From NCBI RefSeq assembly GCF_014219065.1, contig NZ_JACLGO010000025.1:1-64000 (forward strand): DNA of 64,000 nt. The letters are read 5' to 3'. Under the pieces are notes generated by a model that searched no databases, was not told the DNA's origin, and saw only the letters and a program-made list of their open reading frames with translations. How positions within the stretch are numbered: the first letter of the stretch is position 1; each line of letters begins with the position of its first letter. This DNA is from Halopseudomonas xiamenensis. GTDB taxonomy: Bacteria > Pseudomonadota > Gammaproteobacteria > Pseudomonadales > Pseudomonadaceae. The position numbers and the translations under genes are program-made. Positions 36,572 through 48,487 of the stretch are shown here, in pieces.

Positions 36572-37771
36572 CTACTTGCCGGGGATAGCCTGGGACAGCG
36601 GCCGTGCTGGATGGCAGCAGCGCTGCAGGTAACCCTCGAAGCGCTGCAATACCGACGGCCAGCCCAACTGGCAGGCACGGTGCCGGGCATGCATACGGAT
36701 GCCGCGGCGTCCTTCCGCATCGCTGACCAGCCAGCGCAGGTTATCCAGGAACAGCTCTTCATGCGCTGGCGGCGCCAGGCAGCCACTGTAGCGATCGCGG
36801 ATGTGCTGATGGGCGGCGGCGGTGTCGAAGGCATTGACCGCCAGACCCGAGGCCATGGCTTCGGTGACCACGTTGCCGAAGGTTTCCGTCAGGCTGGGAA
36901 AGACGAATACGTCGGCGCTGGCGTAGACGGTCGCCAGCTCGGCGCCGGACAGAGCGCCGGTGAAGTGCGCCCCAGGCATGTCCTTTTCCAGTGACTGACG
37001 CAGCGGACCATCACCCACCACTACCATGTGCAGGCGTGTGCCGGTTGACTGGTTCTCCCGCAGGTTCTGCCAGCTGTGTTGCAGCAGTTGCAGGTTTTTT
37101 TCCGCCGCCAGGCGCCCCACATGCAGCAGCACGATATCGGTATTGCCCGCACCCCACTGGCGGCGCAGTTCGGTATCGCGGTGCGCCGGATGAAACAGCT
37201 CGCAATCCACCCCGCGCCCGAGCAGCATCAGGTTGTTGATACCCAGGCGTGACAGCTCGCGCTGCTGGGTGGTGCTGGCGGTCAGGGTCAGCAGCGTCTG
37301 GTTGTGGAACCAGCGCAGGTAGGCCACCACCGGGCGGTACAGCAGGCTGATGCGGTAATGTTCGCTGTACTGCTGGAAGTTGGTATGGAAGCCGCTGATC
37401 ACCGGAATGCCCAGCCGCCGCGCAGCGCGCAATGCCGACCAGCCCAGTGGCCCTTCGGTGGCCAGGTAGACGGTATCGGGGCGGCTGTTGCGCCAGTGTG
37501 CCAGCAGCCGCCGGTAGGCTGGCAGACCGAATTGCAGCTGGCTGTAGCCGGGAATAGGCAGGCCACGCACCAGCAGCTCTTCCATCAGGCCGCTGGTAGC
37601 CAGGCCGACGGTCTCGCCGGGCTGGGCCGGGCGTACCAGTTGCAGGCGGTTATTGTTCTGCAGCAGTCCGTCACACAGGCGACCGAGGGTATTGGCCACG
37701 CCATTGATCTGGGGCCGCCAGGTTTCGGTGACCAGGGCGTAGTGTCGGTCTTGGGAGCTGAGTGTCGTCAT
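36572..37771 (-). CDS. glycosyltransferase family 4
   Basis: A GT-B fold glycosyltransferase of about 399 residues. The N-terminal acceptor domain starts YALVTETWRPQINGVANT. The C-terminal donor domain carries LLHVGRLAAEKNL and the GT4 EX7E motif in PSLTETFGNVVTEAMASG. The similarity is to mannosyl- or glucosyl-transferases acting on lipid acceptors. The start is uncertain between two in-frame ATGs (37771 and 37792), neither with a strong ribosome site. A CCCCGGC/GCCGGGG hairpin overlaps its stop codon and the gap to the OYE gene. Confidence 0.88.
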   Translation of the reverse strand: MTTLSSQDRHYALVTETWRPQINGVANTLGRLCDGLLQNNNRLQLVRPAQPGETVGLATSGLMEELLVRGLPIPGYSQLQFGLPAYRRLLAHWRNSRPDTVYLATEGPLGWSALRAARRLGIPVISGFHTNFQQYSEHYRISLLYRPVVAYLRWFHNQTLLTLTASTTQQRELSRLGINNLMLLGRGVDCELFHPAHRDTELRRQWGAGNTDIVLLHVGRLAAEKNLQLLQHSWQNLRENQSTGTRLHMVVVGDGPLRQSLEKDMPGAHFTGALSGAELATVYASADVFVFPSLTETFGNVVTEAMASGLAVNAFDTAAAHQHIRDRYSGCLAPPAHEELFLDNLRWLVSDAEGRRGIRMHARHRACQLGWPSVLQRFEGYLQRCCHPARPLSQAIPGK

Positions 37772-37825
37772 GACACCCAGTATGGGTGCCATTGGTGATC
37801 GCGTTGTTACCGGGAGATGACCGAT

Positions 37826-38575
37826 TTATGGCAGTGGCGGCCGGCGGGGACCTTCGCGTACCCAGAGCAGGGTCGAGCCGGCTACCGCCGACGGCATCAC
37901 CAGCAGGTTGACCAGGGGAATCAGCATGCCGATATACACCGGCAGACCGAATCCCAGCGACAGGCTCCTGCGGCTGCGCATCCAGCGCAGCATATCGATG
38001 AAGCCGACCTGGTCATTGTCAGCCTGATAATCGATGTACTGCACCGCCATCATCCACACGCCGAATACCAGCAGCAGCGGCGAGGCGACCAGGTTCACCA
38101 CCGGCACCAGCGTCAGCAGCAACAGGCCGAGCAGACGCGGCAGGTAATAGGCGATCTTGCGGCACTCCCGGCCCAGGCTGCGTGGCACCACCATGGCGAT
38201 GTCCTGCCAGCTGGTCGGCGGGCTGACCAGGCCGCGTTCCTGCTCGGCGATCTTTTCTGCCAGGAAACCGTAGAAGGGGGAGGCGATCAGGTTGGCGATC
38301 ATGCTGAAGCCGAAAAACAACACCAGCAGTACCACCAGTGCGAACAGCGGCCACAGCAGCCACTCGACGAAGCCGGCCCACTCCGGCATGTGCGGCATCA
38401 GCCGGCCCATCCAGTAGTTGAACTGCCGCGCGCCCCAACCGATCAGCGCTATGAACAGCACCAGGTTGAGCAGCAGCGGGATGACCAGGAAACGCCGCAA
38501 CCCCGGCTGGCGAATGCGCTGCCAACCTTCGCGCAGATAGCCCGAGCCACGCAGGGGAGCCAGTGGCTGTGTCAT
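37826..38575 (-). CDS. cysZ: CysZ-like sulfate uptake membrane protein
   Basis: A 249-residue integral membrane protein of the EI24/CysZ family, which supplies sulfate for cysteine synthesis. It shows the expected hydrophobic segments, including two long hairpins (around residues 30-50, 65-95, 140-180 and 205-235) and the family SPFYGFLAEKIAEQE motif. Length matches CysZ (about 250). The start follows AAGGA. It lies downstream of a possible small gene on the same strand and is divergent from trxB. Confidence 0.9.
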   Translation of the reverse strand: MTQPLAPLRGSGYLREGWQRIRQPGLRRFLVIPLLLNLVLFIALIGWGARQFNYWMGRLMPHMPEWAGFVEWLLWPLFALVVLLVLFFGFSMIANLIASPFYGFLAEKIAEQERGLVSPPTSWQDIAMVVPRSLGRECRKIAYYLPRLLGLLLLTLVPVVNLVASPLLLVFGVWMMAVQYIDYQADNDQVGFIDMLRWMRSRRSLSLGFGLPVYIGMLIPLVNLLVMPSAVAGSTLLWVREGPRRPPLP

Positions 38576-38649
38576 GCAGAGTCCTTATTCAATTGGCGTT
38601 ATAGGGATAAACTATGCGCCTGATATAGTGACAGCGGTAGGCATCGCCT

Positions 38650-39821
<1,172 letters not shown>

Positions 39822-39830
39822 GCTGCTTGG

Positions 39831-39866
39831 CGCTGTCGTCGTCGGTGGGTGCTGGCGACGACAGCG
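39831..39866 (+). terminator. hairpin after trxB, possible terminator
   Basis: Perfect 11-bp arms CGCTGTCGTCG and CGACGACAGCG around a 14-base loop begin eight bases past the trxB stop. There is no U-run, so termination efficiency is uncertain; mRNA 3'-end stabilisation is an alternative. Confidence 0.5.
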
Positions 39867-39956
39867 TCTGGGTATCAATGAAGAGTTCTTATATGTCTTA
39901 AAAGACTTTTAGGGGAGTTCTAATTTTCGTCGTTGCCTGCTGGGCAGCTCCAAGAG

Positions 39957-41825
39957 CTACCAGTACAAGCCCAGGCCGATACTGAACTGTCTGCCGCCGT
40001 TCTGCTCCAGCAGTAACCGGATATCACTATTGACTGAGAGGGAGCGCCTGGCTTCCAGCTCTATCATGCTGAATGCGGGCCGATCGCCGTCTACTGGTAT
40101 CCCCAGCTTGTAGGAGGCGCGTCCCGACCATTCCGCATGGCGGTATATGGCGCGACCACCCACCTGCATAAGTCCGTTACCATAGCCCATACGACTGTCC
40201 TGTAAGGCTCCGCCGATGTGAAATGCGGTCACCAACTGATCGGAGAAACGCGTTGCGGTGCCTATATCCCCATGAAGACGAGCAACCAGACAATCGGCAC
40301 AATCCAACCGCAGACTATGGAAACCTGCACCGAGACTCCACATGGAGCCATCATCTCCTGGCAGGCCGGTGACGCCTGGGTTTAGATTTTCTATTGAGAA
40401 GAGGGTGAGGCGAGACAGGGAGAAGTTGTCCTTTGTCATCCTGATGGTCATATCTCCCATCGACAGCGAAGCATTTGGCACATGTCCGCTAGTGCCGTCG
40501 AGTGCATCATAGTATGCAGGCCTGATTCTGAGTTGAGTCAAGGGACCATGTGAGCCGTTATAGCCCAGGCTGGCCTGGATCCAGCCGGGAGCACGGCTGG
40601 AGTGGGGTGAAGACGGAGCGGGTATATCGAATGTTCCTCTACCAGGTGGTAATTGGTATCTCTTCGCCAGAGCCTCTCTGTAGCGTCTCTCAAGTACATC
40701 AGCATCATCTACCTTGCTTCGTATGGCGAACTGATAATAGTCAAGTGTTGTATCGATAATAGCGTGTTGAGAATCAAGTGGTAATGACTCGAACTCTACT
40801 GAATTGAACCAGTCGGCGTCAGCTATCGCTGTGGTTAAAAGCATCTTCTCATGTGCTTTAAGCTGTCGGAAGCGGTGATATAGACGGGACTGGCGCGACG
40901 GGTAGTAGCGTATCGCCTCGGTGTTAAAGTTAGCTCTCTTATCAGTATCGAGGTGCTGGATTACGCTTTGGGGAATTGTCCAAGGGCGGTTGGCTGGGAT
41001 CGCCTCCACCTCGGTGGCCATTTCCAGCAGCTCCGCCATTCGAAACGCGCAGTTACGGCGGAAAAAATAATAGGTGTAGCGCATGCCTAGAACTTCCCAG
41101 GCATGATTTACAATGAATCGTGCATCTTCAGGAGAAAGCTCCAGGGGATACTCCCAGAGATCACGTAACTCTGCTTCGCCGTAGTTGTGATTATGAAAGT
41201 AGTATCTTATATGGCTGAACCCTCCATCGTAGCCGCCAAAGATTCCCTTTGCTATATAGCTTAATGGATCGGTACGGCCCTCCAGAATCGCTCCATAGTT
41301 GACGCTTACATCGAGAAGTTTAGTGGGGCTGACAAGGTCGGCGTCCGTTGCTGAATTCAGCTTCAGCAAAGTGTGTCCATAGTAGGATGCCGGATTACCG
41401 AGAAAACCTGTGGCGAAGATGACGCTTACGGAGTCAATGCTCTGGTCTTTTGTCCACTCATCCAATGTCGGGCAGGGATGCGTGTAAATGGAAGCCGCTG
41501 TTCCCAACTGGGCCTTGAGCCATTGCGCTCTGGCCGGAAAGCGACAGTAGGCATGTTGGTCTAAATCAGTGGTGGGCGGTTTCTCTAGATCGTGCAGAGT
41601 AGCGCGCAATTCGGCAAGAGCATTAGTCTGCCCAATGGGAGAGAGAAAAAAAGCAGGGCTATGGATAGCGCTACGCAAGCTTCCCAAGAAACTACGTTCA
41701 TAATGCAGCAGCTCCAGCCACATGGGGTGTTGTGCTAGCTTCTGCAACGACTCCTCGGATGGCTTGGATGCATCGGCAGCAGGGCTGATCAGCAATGCAA
41801 AGACCAGCCAGAGTGGCTTTTTCAA
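39957..41825 (-). CDS. DUF4105 envelope protein with C-terminal beta-barrel-like domain
   Basis: A 622-residue exported protein with a signal peptide (first about 19 residues, cleavage near ADA-SKP). The region from about residue 120 to 290 matches DUF4105, a papain-like fold related to the N-terminal domain of Lnb-type lipoprotein acyltransferases. A likely catalytic pair is His151 (YYGHTLLKL) and Cys259 (RRNCAFRMAELLE). From about residue 410 to the end the pattern alternates like outer-membrane strands and finishes with aromatic residues (LGLYW), as expected for a barrel C-terminus. The gene is visibly AT-richer than its neighbours, suggesting transfer or relaxed codon use. It follows the DUF3015 gene by 55 bp. 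Confidence 0.82.
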   Translation of the reverse strand: MKKPLWLVFALLISPAADASKPSEESLQKLAQHPMWLELLHYERSFLGSLRSAIHSPAFFLSPIGQTNALAELRATLHDLEKPPTTDLDQHAYCRFPARAQWLKAQLGTAASIYTHPCPTLDEWTKDQSIDSVSVIFATGFLGNPASYYGHTLLKLNSATDADLVSPTKLLDVSVNYGAILEGRTDPLSYIAKGIFGGYDGGFSHIRYYFHNHNYGEAELRDLWEYPLELSPEDARFIVNHAWEVLGMRYTYYFFRRNCAFRMAELLEMATEVEAIPANRPWTIPQSVIQHLDTDKRANFNTEAIRYYPSRQSRLYHRFRQLKAHEKMLLTTAIADADWFNSVEFESLPLDSQHAIIDTTLDYYQFAIRSKVDDADVLERRYREALAKRYQLPPGRGTFDIPAPSSPHSSRAPGWIQASLGYNGSHGPLTQLRIRPAYYDALDGTSGHVPNASLSMGDMTIRMTKDNFSLSRLTLFSIENLNPGVTGLPGDDGSMWSLGAGFHSLRLDCADCLVARLHGDIGTATRFSDQLVTAFHIGGALQDSRMGYGNGLMQVGGRAIYRHAEWSGRASYKLGIPVDGDRPAFSMIELEARRSLSVNSDIRLLLEQNGGRQFSIGLGLYW

Positions 41826-41880
41826 TGTAGGCCTATGGTGTGATGAGTATGCTGCCGAATATCTCCGGCAGCAAAAGAGA

Positions 41881-42381
41881 TCAAACTGAGCAGTTCAGGG
41901 CTGCAGAGGATTCGATTATCGAATAGAAGCTTGCAGCCTTTGCCAGTTGGCTCTGACTGGAGTACTCGGCTGAGATAACCTGCTGGGTCATTGCAGCGCG
42001 TGCCGTTTGTGTGGCAGCTGCATGGCGCGAACTGTCGCATTCCATCATGTTCAAGACGGTTGCAAGGTGTTCGCCCTCACCGCGGGCTGTTTCTTCAACC
42101 AAGGTATCATAGGTATCGCGAATGAATAGCGCTGTTTCAACTGTCTTGCCGCTACAGGTTTGCGGGCTGGCAGTTGCTGACGTAACTGCAGTAATGCCGA
42201 TATCCCAGATGACATTGGATGTCACGGCTGCCCAATGCGTATTGGGAAACAGTGCAGCACCAATACCACAATCGGTGAAGGGGTTGGGGCCTGAACCGGG
42301 AGTCTTGTTTTGAGCAATTGCCGAGGAAGCGGCGGCTGTACAGGTCAGCAGTGTGAATACAGCCAGTTTTTTCATGATCAT
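41881..42381 (-). CDS. DUF3015 exported protein
   Basis: A 166-residue secreted or periplasmic protein with a signal peptide (cleavage near AIAQ-NKT). It matches DUF3015: NPFTDCGIGAALFPNTHWAA near the start, then a second conserved Cys (PQTCSG), a third (MMECDSS) and a C-terminal Cys, so two disulfides are possible. Function unknown. AAGGA lies eight bases before the first ATG. Transcribed toward and probably with the DUF4105 gene, a pairing I recall from other gammaproteobacteria. Like its partner, it is AT-richer than the housekeeping genes around it. Confidence 0.82.
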   Translation of the reverse strand: MIMKKLAVFTLLTCTAAASSAIAQNKTPGSGPNPFTDCGIGAALFPNTHWAAVTSNVIWDIGITAVTSATASPQTCSGKTVETALFIRDTYDTLVEETARGEGEHLATVLNMMECDSSRHAAATQTARAAMTQQVISAEYSSQSQLAKAASFYSIIESSAALNCSV

Positions 42382-42552
42382 GTCCGTGATCCTTGGGAAA
42401 TATAATATCGGAGCGATGGGTTAATCGCTGCTGGACTATATTTCAATATCATTAAGCTATCAATGGCTCGGAGTGAAGATGATCGTGCTTGCGCTCAAGC
42501 GTCAAAGCTTGCGTCATTTTGTGTGAACTGGAACAGGATTAAAAAGGCACAT

Positions 42553-42575
42553 AAAAAAACCGGCTCAAGGCCGGT
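42553..42575 (-). terminator. terminator of tRNA-Leu
   Basis: On the minus strand the stem ACCGGC/GCCGGT is followed by a run of seven Ts, about 40 bp beyond the tRNA 3' end. Confidence 0.88.
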
Positions 42576-42616
42576 CTGTCATGCTTGACACTCTATGTGC
42601 ACCATTCATCGCTGAA

Positions 42617-42703
42617 TGGTGCCTCGGGGGAGAATCGAACTCCCACTCTGTCACCAGAAGCGGATTTTGAATCCGCCGCGTCTACCAATTCCGCCACCGA
42701 GGC
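42617..42703 (-). tRNA. leuX-like: tRNA-Leu (anticodon CAA)
   Basis: An 87-nt class II tRNA. The acceptor arm is GCCTCGG/CCGAGGC, the D-loop region GGAATTGGTAGAC, and the anticodon stem GCGGA/TCCGC with loop TTCAAAA gives anticodon CAA, reading UUG. A long variable arm and the TTCGATTC T-loop follow, and CCA is encoded at the 3' end. It has its own promoter and terminator. Such leucine tRNA genes are frequent integration sites, but no integrase or direct repeat is visible here. Confidence 0.97.
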
Positions 42704-42721
42704 TTTCTGCAAGCCGCGCGG

Positions 42722-42751
42722 AGTATACGGAGCCTTGCTTGTTCAGGTCAA
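42722..42751 (-). promoter_or_regulatory. sigma-70 promoter of tRNA-Leu
   Basis: On the minus strand: TTGACC, an 18-bp spacer, TATACT, then the GC-rich discriminator CCGCGCGG before the tRNA start 18 bases later. A GC-rich discriminator is the known signature of stringently controlled stable-RNA promoters. Confidence 0.85.
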
Positions 42752-42823
42752 TGCTTTGCATGGCCGAAAAGGCGGTTTTCCGCTACCATATGCGCCCTTT
42801 TTGTCATGCCGGATATTCTTGCT

Positions 42824-44997
<2,174 letters not shown>

Positions 44998-45055
44998 ATA
45001 GCGGTCAGGAAGCCCCATTATTTTTTCTTGCGAGTATATAAAACAGGAGTTTTGC

Positions 45056-45391
45056 ATGAGTTTCTTCATCCCCACCGCTATGGCCCAGAGTGCAGGCGCC
45101 GCTCCGGCTGCTGGTTTCGATCCGATGAGCCTGATCTTCCTGGTCGGCTTCGTGGTCATCTTCTACCTGATGATCTGGCGTCCCCAGGCCAAACGTGCCA
45201 AGGATCACAAGAACCTGATCGGCAGCCTGAGCACCGGTGATGAGGTGGTGACCAATGGTGGCATCCTCGGCAAGGTCAAGAAAGTCACTGATGAATTCAT
45301 CGTTCTGGAAGTGAGCGAAGGTCAGGAACTCAAGTTCCAGAAGGGCGCTGTCGTTGCTGCGCTGCCCAAGGGCACACTGAAAGCCATCTAA
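45056..45391 (+). CDS. yajC: preprotein translocase subunit YajC
   Basis: A 111-residue single-span inner-membrane protein that associates with SecDF. The membrane helix (residues about 22-42, MSLIFLVGFVVIFYLMIWRP) is followed by the RPQAKRAKDHKNL motif and the small cytoplasmic domain GDEVVTNGGILGKV. Length and context between tgt and secD match the family. Confidence 0.96.
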   Translation: MSFFIPTAMAQSAGAAPAAGFDPMSLIFLVGFVVIFYLMIWRPQAKRAKDHKNLIGSLSTGDEVVTNGGILGKVKKVTDEFIVLEVSEGQELKFQKGAVVAALPKGTLKAI

Positions 45392-45448
45392 CCTTCCAAG
45401 ACTTGTATCCGGGCGCATTCAGCGCCCGGTTCACTATCGGGCCCTGAC

Positions 45449-47329
45449 ATGCTCAATCGTTACCCGCTGTGGAAATACCTGCTTATCGTGGCCGTGCTCG
45501 CGCTTGGCCTGGTATACGCAACCCCCAACCTGTACCCCGACGATCCAGCCATCCAGATCTCCGGCATCAGCTCCACCCAGACCATCCAGCAGAGCGACCT
45601 TGCGCGCATCGAGCGGGCGTTGAACGACGCCGGCATTGCTACCAAGGGTGTCGAGCTCAGTGCCAATGCCAGTTCCGGTCTGGTGCGCCTGACCGAGCTG
45701 GGAGACCAACTGCCCGCCCAGGATATCGTCCGTCGCGTACTGGGCAACGAATTCGTGGTGGCGCAGAACCTGGCCGCGACCACCCCTGACTGGCTGCTGA
45801 ATATCGGCGCCGGGCCGATGAAGCTCGGTCTGGACCTGGCCGGTGGTGTGCACTTCCTGCTGGAAGTGGACATGGAGAAGGCCATCGAGGCACGCATCAA
45901 TGTCTACGACAGCGAATTGCGCACCCTGTTTCGTAACGAGCGTATCCGTTATCGCAGCCTGCCCAAGCAGGGCAACGTGCTGCAGTTCGGTTTCACCGAG
46001 AGTGCCGACCTGAGTGCGGCGCAGCGCCAGTTGGCCAGCAAGTACAACGAGTTCCAGGTGACCAGCACGCGCCGCGACAACATGGACGTGCTGCGCCTGA
46101 CCCTGACTGACGCCAAGATGACCGAGATTCGCGAGTACTCGGTACGCCAGAACCTGACCACGGTGCGCAACCGGGTCAACGAACTGGGTGTGGCTGAGCC
46201 ACTGGTTCAGCGCCAGGGTGCCAACCGTATCGTTGTCGAGCTGCCCGGCGTACAGGATACCGCCGAAGCCAAGCGTATCCTCGGTAAGACTGCCAACCTC
46301 GAGTTCCGCCTGGCGGCCGAGCCCAATGCGCCGCGCGCCACCATCGAGACCTTCGAGTTCCGGGACGGCATGAATCGCCCGGCGGCGGATGTCGAGCGCA
46401 GCATCATCCTCACCGGTGACCAGGTCACCGATGCCCAGTCCAACTTCGACGAGAACGGTCAGCCCCAGGTCAACATTCGCCTGGACGGCCATGGTGGCGA
46501 GCTGATGACGCGCGCCACGCGCAATAATGTCGGTCGAGGTATGGCGGTGCTATTCATCGAGCAGCGCGAAGTGCCCAGCACGGTGATGCAGGAAGTCGAC
46601 GGGGTGATGCAGGAAGTGTCGGCACCGACCTTCGTCGAGGAAAAGACCATCATCAGCCTGGCGACCATCCAGAGTACCCTGGGCAACCAGTTCCGTATCA
46701 CCGGCCTGGGTTCGCCGGCCGAGGCTTCCGAGCTGGCGCTGCTGCTGCGTGCTGGTGGCCTGGCCGCGCCGATGTACTTTGCCGAGGAACGCACCATCGG
46801 GCCGAGCCTGGGTGCCGAGAACATTGCCAACGGTGTCGCCGCGACCCAACTGGGTTTCATTCTCGCCATGCTGTTCATGGTGGTGGTGTACCGCGGCTTC
46901 GGCTTCCTGGCCAGTATCGCGCTGAGTTTCAACCTGGTGCTGTTGCTCGCGCTGATGTCCCTGTTGGGGGCAACCCTGACGCTGCCGGGTATCGCCGGTA
47001 TCGTATTGACCCTGGGCATGGCGATCGACGCCAACGTGCTGATCTTCGCCCGGGTGCGTGAAGAGCTGGCCGCCGGCTCCTCGGCGCAGCGGGCAATCCA
47101 TGAGGGCTTCGACAAGGCTTTCTCCGCCATTCTCGACAGTAACCTGACCACGCTGCTGGTGGGTGTCATCCTGTTTGCCATGGGCTCGGGGCCGATCAAG
47201 GGCTTCGCCGTTACCCTGTCGCTGGGCATCGTGACCTCGCTGTTCAGTGCCATTCTGGTAACCCGCGCGTTGATCAACCTGTTCCTTGGTGGGCGTACCA
47301 GTAGAACGCTCAGCAAGCTGTGGCTGTGA
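45449..47329 (+). CDS. secD: protein translocase subunit SecD
   Basis: An RND-related Sec accessory subunit, 626 residues, that uses the proton gradient to promote late export. One N-terminal helix (KYLLIVAVLALGLVYATPN) precedes the large periplasmic P1 domain with the GLDLAGGVHFLLEVD motif, and five C-terminal helices begin near residue 455. The conserved TM4 region GMAIDANVLIFARVREEL is present. It is followed directly by secF with 11 bp between them. Confidence 0.97.
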   Translation: MLNRYPLWKYLLIVAVLALGLVYATPNLYPDDPAIQISGISSTQTIQQSDLARIERALNDAGIATKGVELSANASSGLVRLTELGDQLPAQDIVRRVLGNEFVVAQNLAATTPDWLLNIGAGPMKLGLDLAGGVHFLLEVDMEKAIEARINVYDSELRTLFRNERIRYRSLPKQGNVLQFGFTESADLSAAQRQLASKYNEFQVTSTRRDNMDVLRLTLTDAKMTEIREYSVRQNLTTVRNRVNELGVAEPLVQRQGANRIVVELPGVQDTAEAKRILGKTANLEFRLAAEPNAPRATIETFEFRDGMNRPAADVERSIILTGDQVTDAQSNFDENGQPQVNIRLDGHGGELMTRATRNNVGRGMAVLFIEQREVPSTVMQEVDGVMQEVSAPTFVEEKTIISLATIQSTLGNQFRITGLGSPAEASELALLLRAGGLAAPMYFAEERTIGPSLGAENIANGVAATQLGFILAMLFMVVVYRGFGFLASIALSFNLVLLLALMSLLGATLTLPGIAGIVLTLGMAIDANVLIFARVREELAAGSSAQRAIHEGFDKAFSAILDSNLTTLLVGVILFAMGSGPIKGFAVTLSLGIVTSLFSAILVTRALINLFLGGRTSRTLSKLWL

Positions 47330-47340
47330 GGAGTCATTCG

Positions 47341-48252
47341 ATGCTCAATAAAACCATCAACTTCATGCGCTGGCGTAAGCCTTTCTACGCCATTGCACTC
47401 CTGTTCAGCCTGTTCTCCATTGGCAGCCTGGCGGTCAAGCAGCTCAACTTCGGTCTGGAGTTCACCGGCGGTGCCCTGGTGGAGCTGAACTACAGTGAGC
47501 CGGTCGAGCTGGAATCCATCCGCCAGACGCTGCATGGCGCTGGCTGGGGGGATGCCATTGTGCAGAACTTCGGTTCCACCTCGGATGTGATCATTCGCCT
47601 GGCCAGCGAGGATCCGGAGCTGGGTAACCAGATCGCCCGACTGATCCAGCGTGAGGATGCCGAGCAGGACGTGACCATCAAGCGTGTCGAGTTCATCGGT
47701 CCGCAGGTGGGCGAAGAGTTGCGTGACCAGGGCGGCTTGGGCATGCTGCTGGCCCTGGCCGGGATCATGCTCTATGTCGCGCTGCGTTTCCAGCTCAAGT
47801 TCGCCGTGGCCGGTCTGGTGGCGCTGTTGCATGACGCCATCTTCACCCTGGGGTTGCTGTCCTTCTTCGGCGTTCCCTTCGACCTGACGGTGCTGGCGGC
47901 GCTGCTGGCGGCGGTCGGCTACTCGCTGAACGATACCATCGTAGTGTTCGACCGGATCCGCGAGAACCTGCGGCTGATGCGCACCTCAGACCTGACCCAT
48001 GTGATCAACGTATCCACCACCCAGACCCTGGCGCGTACCCTGGCTACCTCGGTCTCGACCATTCTGGTGCTGATGTCGTTGCTGATGGTCGGTGGTGAGT
48101 CACTGCAGGGCTTTGCCATCACCCTGATCATTGGCGTGGTGATAGGTACCTACTCGTCGATCTACGTGGCCAACGGCCTGCTGATCAACCTCAAGCTGAC
48201 CCGTGAGGATCTGATTCCCAAGCAGTTGGAAGAGGTGGACGACCGGCCCTGA
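47341..48252 (+). CDS. secF: protein translocase subunit SecF
   Basis: Partner of SecD, 303 residues, six membrane helices. It starts MLNKTINFMRWRK after GAGGAG seven bases upstream. The FGLEFTGGALVEL motif lies in the first periplasmic part, and the conserved helix region reads GYSLNDTIVVFDRIRENL. The YcfJ-like gene I recall between secF and suhB in P. aeruginosa is absent; a terminator and REP elements fill that gap. Confidence 0.97.
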   Translation: MLNKTINFMRWRKPFYAIALLFSLFSIGSLAVKQLNFGLEFTGGALVELNYSEPVELESIRQTLHGAGWGDAIVQNFGSTSDVIIRLASEDPELGNQIARLIQREDAEQDVTIKRVEFIGPQVGEELRDQGGLGMLLALAGIMLYVALRFQLKFAVAGLVALLHDAIFTLGLLSFFGVPFDLTVLAALLAAVGYSLNDTIVVFDRIRENLRLMRTSDLTHVINVSTTQTLARTLATSVSTILVLMSLLMVGGESLQGFAITLIIGVVIGTYSSIYVANGLLINLKLTREDLIPKQLEEVDDRP

Positions 48253-48269
48253 GTTCAGGGGCGTGCATG

Positions 48270-48304
48270 AAAAACCCGGCTGCCGCGAGGCGCCGGGTTT
48301 TTTG
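48270..48304 (+). terminator. rho-independent terminator of the secF transcript
   Basis: A stem with arms AACCCGGC and GCCGGGTT closes about 40 bp past the secF start of the gap and is followed by a run of six or more Ts. An A-run on the left arm may also allow termination from the other side. Confidence 0.9.
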
Positions 48305-48352
48305 TGGCCTGCCGTCCGTGGCGGCAAGTGGGTTGCGATGGGGGCTGGGGGT

Positions 48353-48420
48353 GTAGCGCCCCTGCGCTACGCCGAGTCTCGGCGGGCAGGGAGGTTGTCG
48401 TCGAGCGGGGGCTCGACAAC
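48353..48420. repeat. REP-type hairpin pair between secF and suhB
   Basis: GTAGCGCCCCTGCGCTAC (48353-48370) followed by a second hairpin with arms TCGAGC/GCTCGA extended by GTTG/CAAC (about 48394-48420). The first hairpin is identical in form to the array units at 61.5 kb; the second is diverged. Confidence 0.7.
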
Positions 48421-48487
48421 CCCGGCAAAGACCATCCCGGCGCAGATGCCGCGCCCTGGGGTGTGGAGGCGCTTCAGGGTCGGTCGA

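Noticed and set aside
42617-42703. tRNA-Leu as the attachment site of an integrated element
   Set aside because: No integrase gene and no repeat of the tRNA 3' end was seen nearby, and the flanks are ordinary genes. The AT-richer DUF3015/DUF4105 genes next door lack mobility genes.
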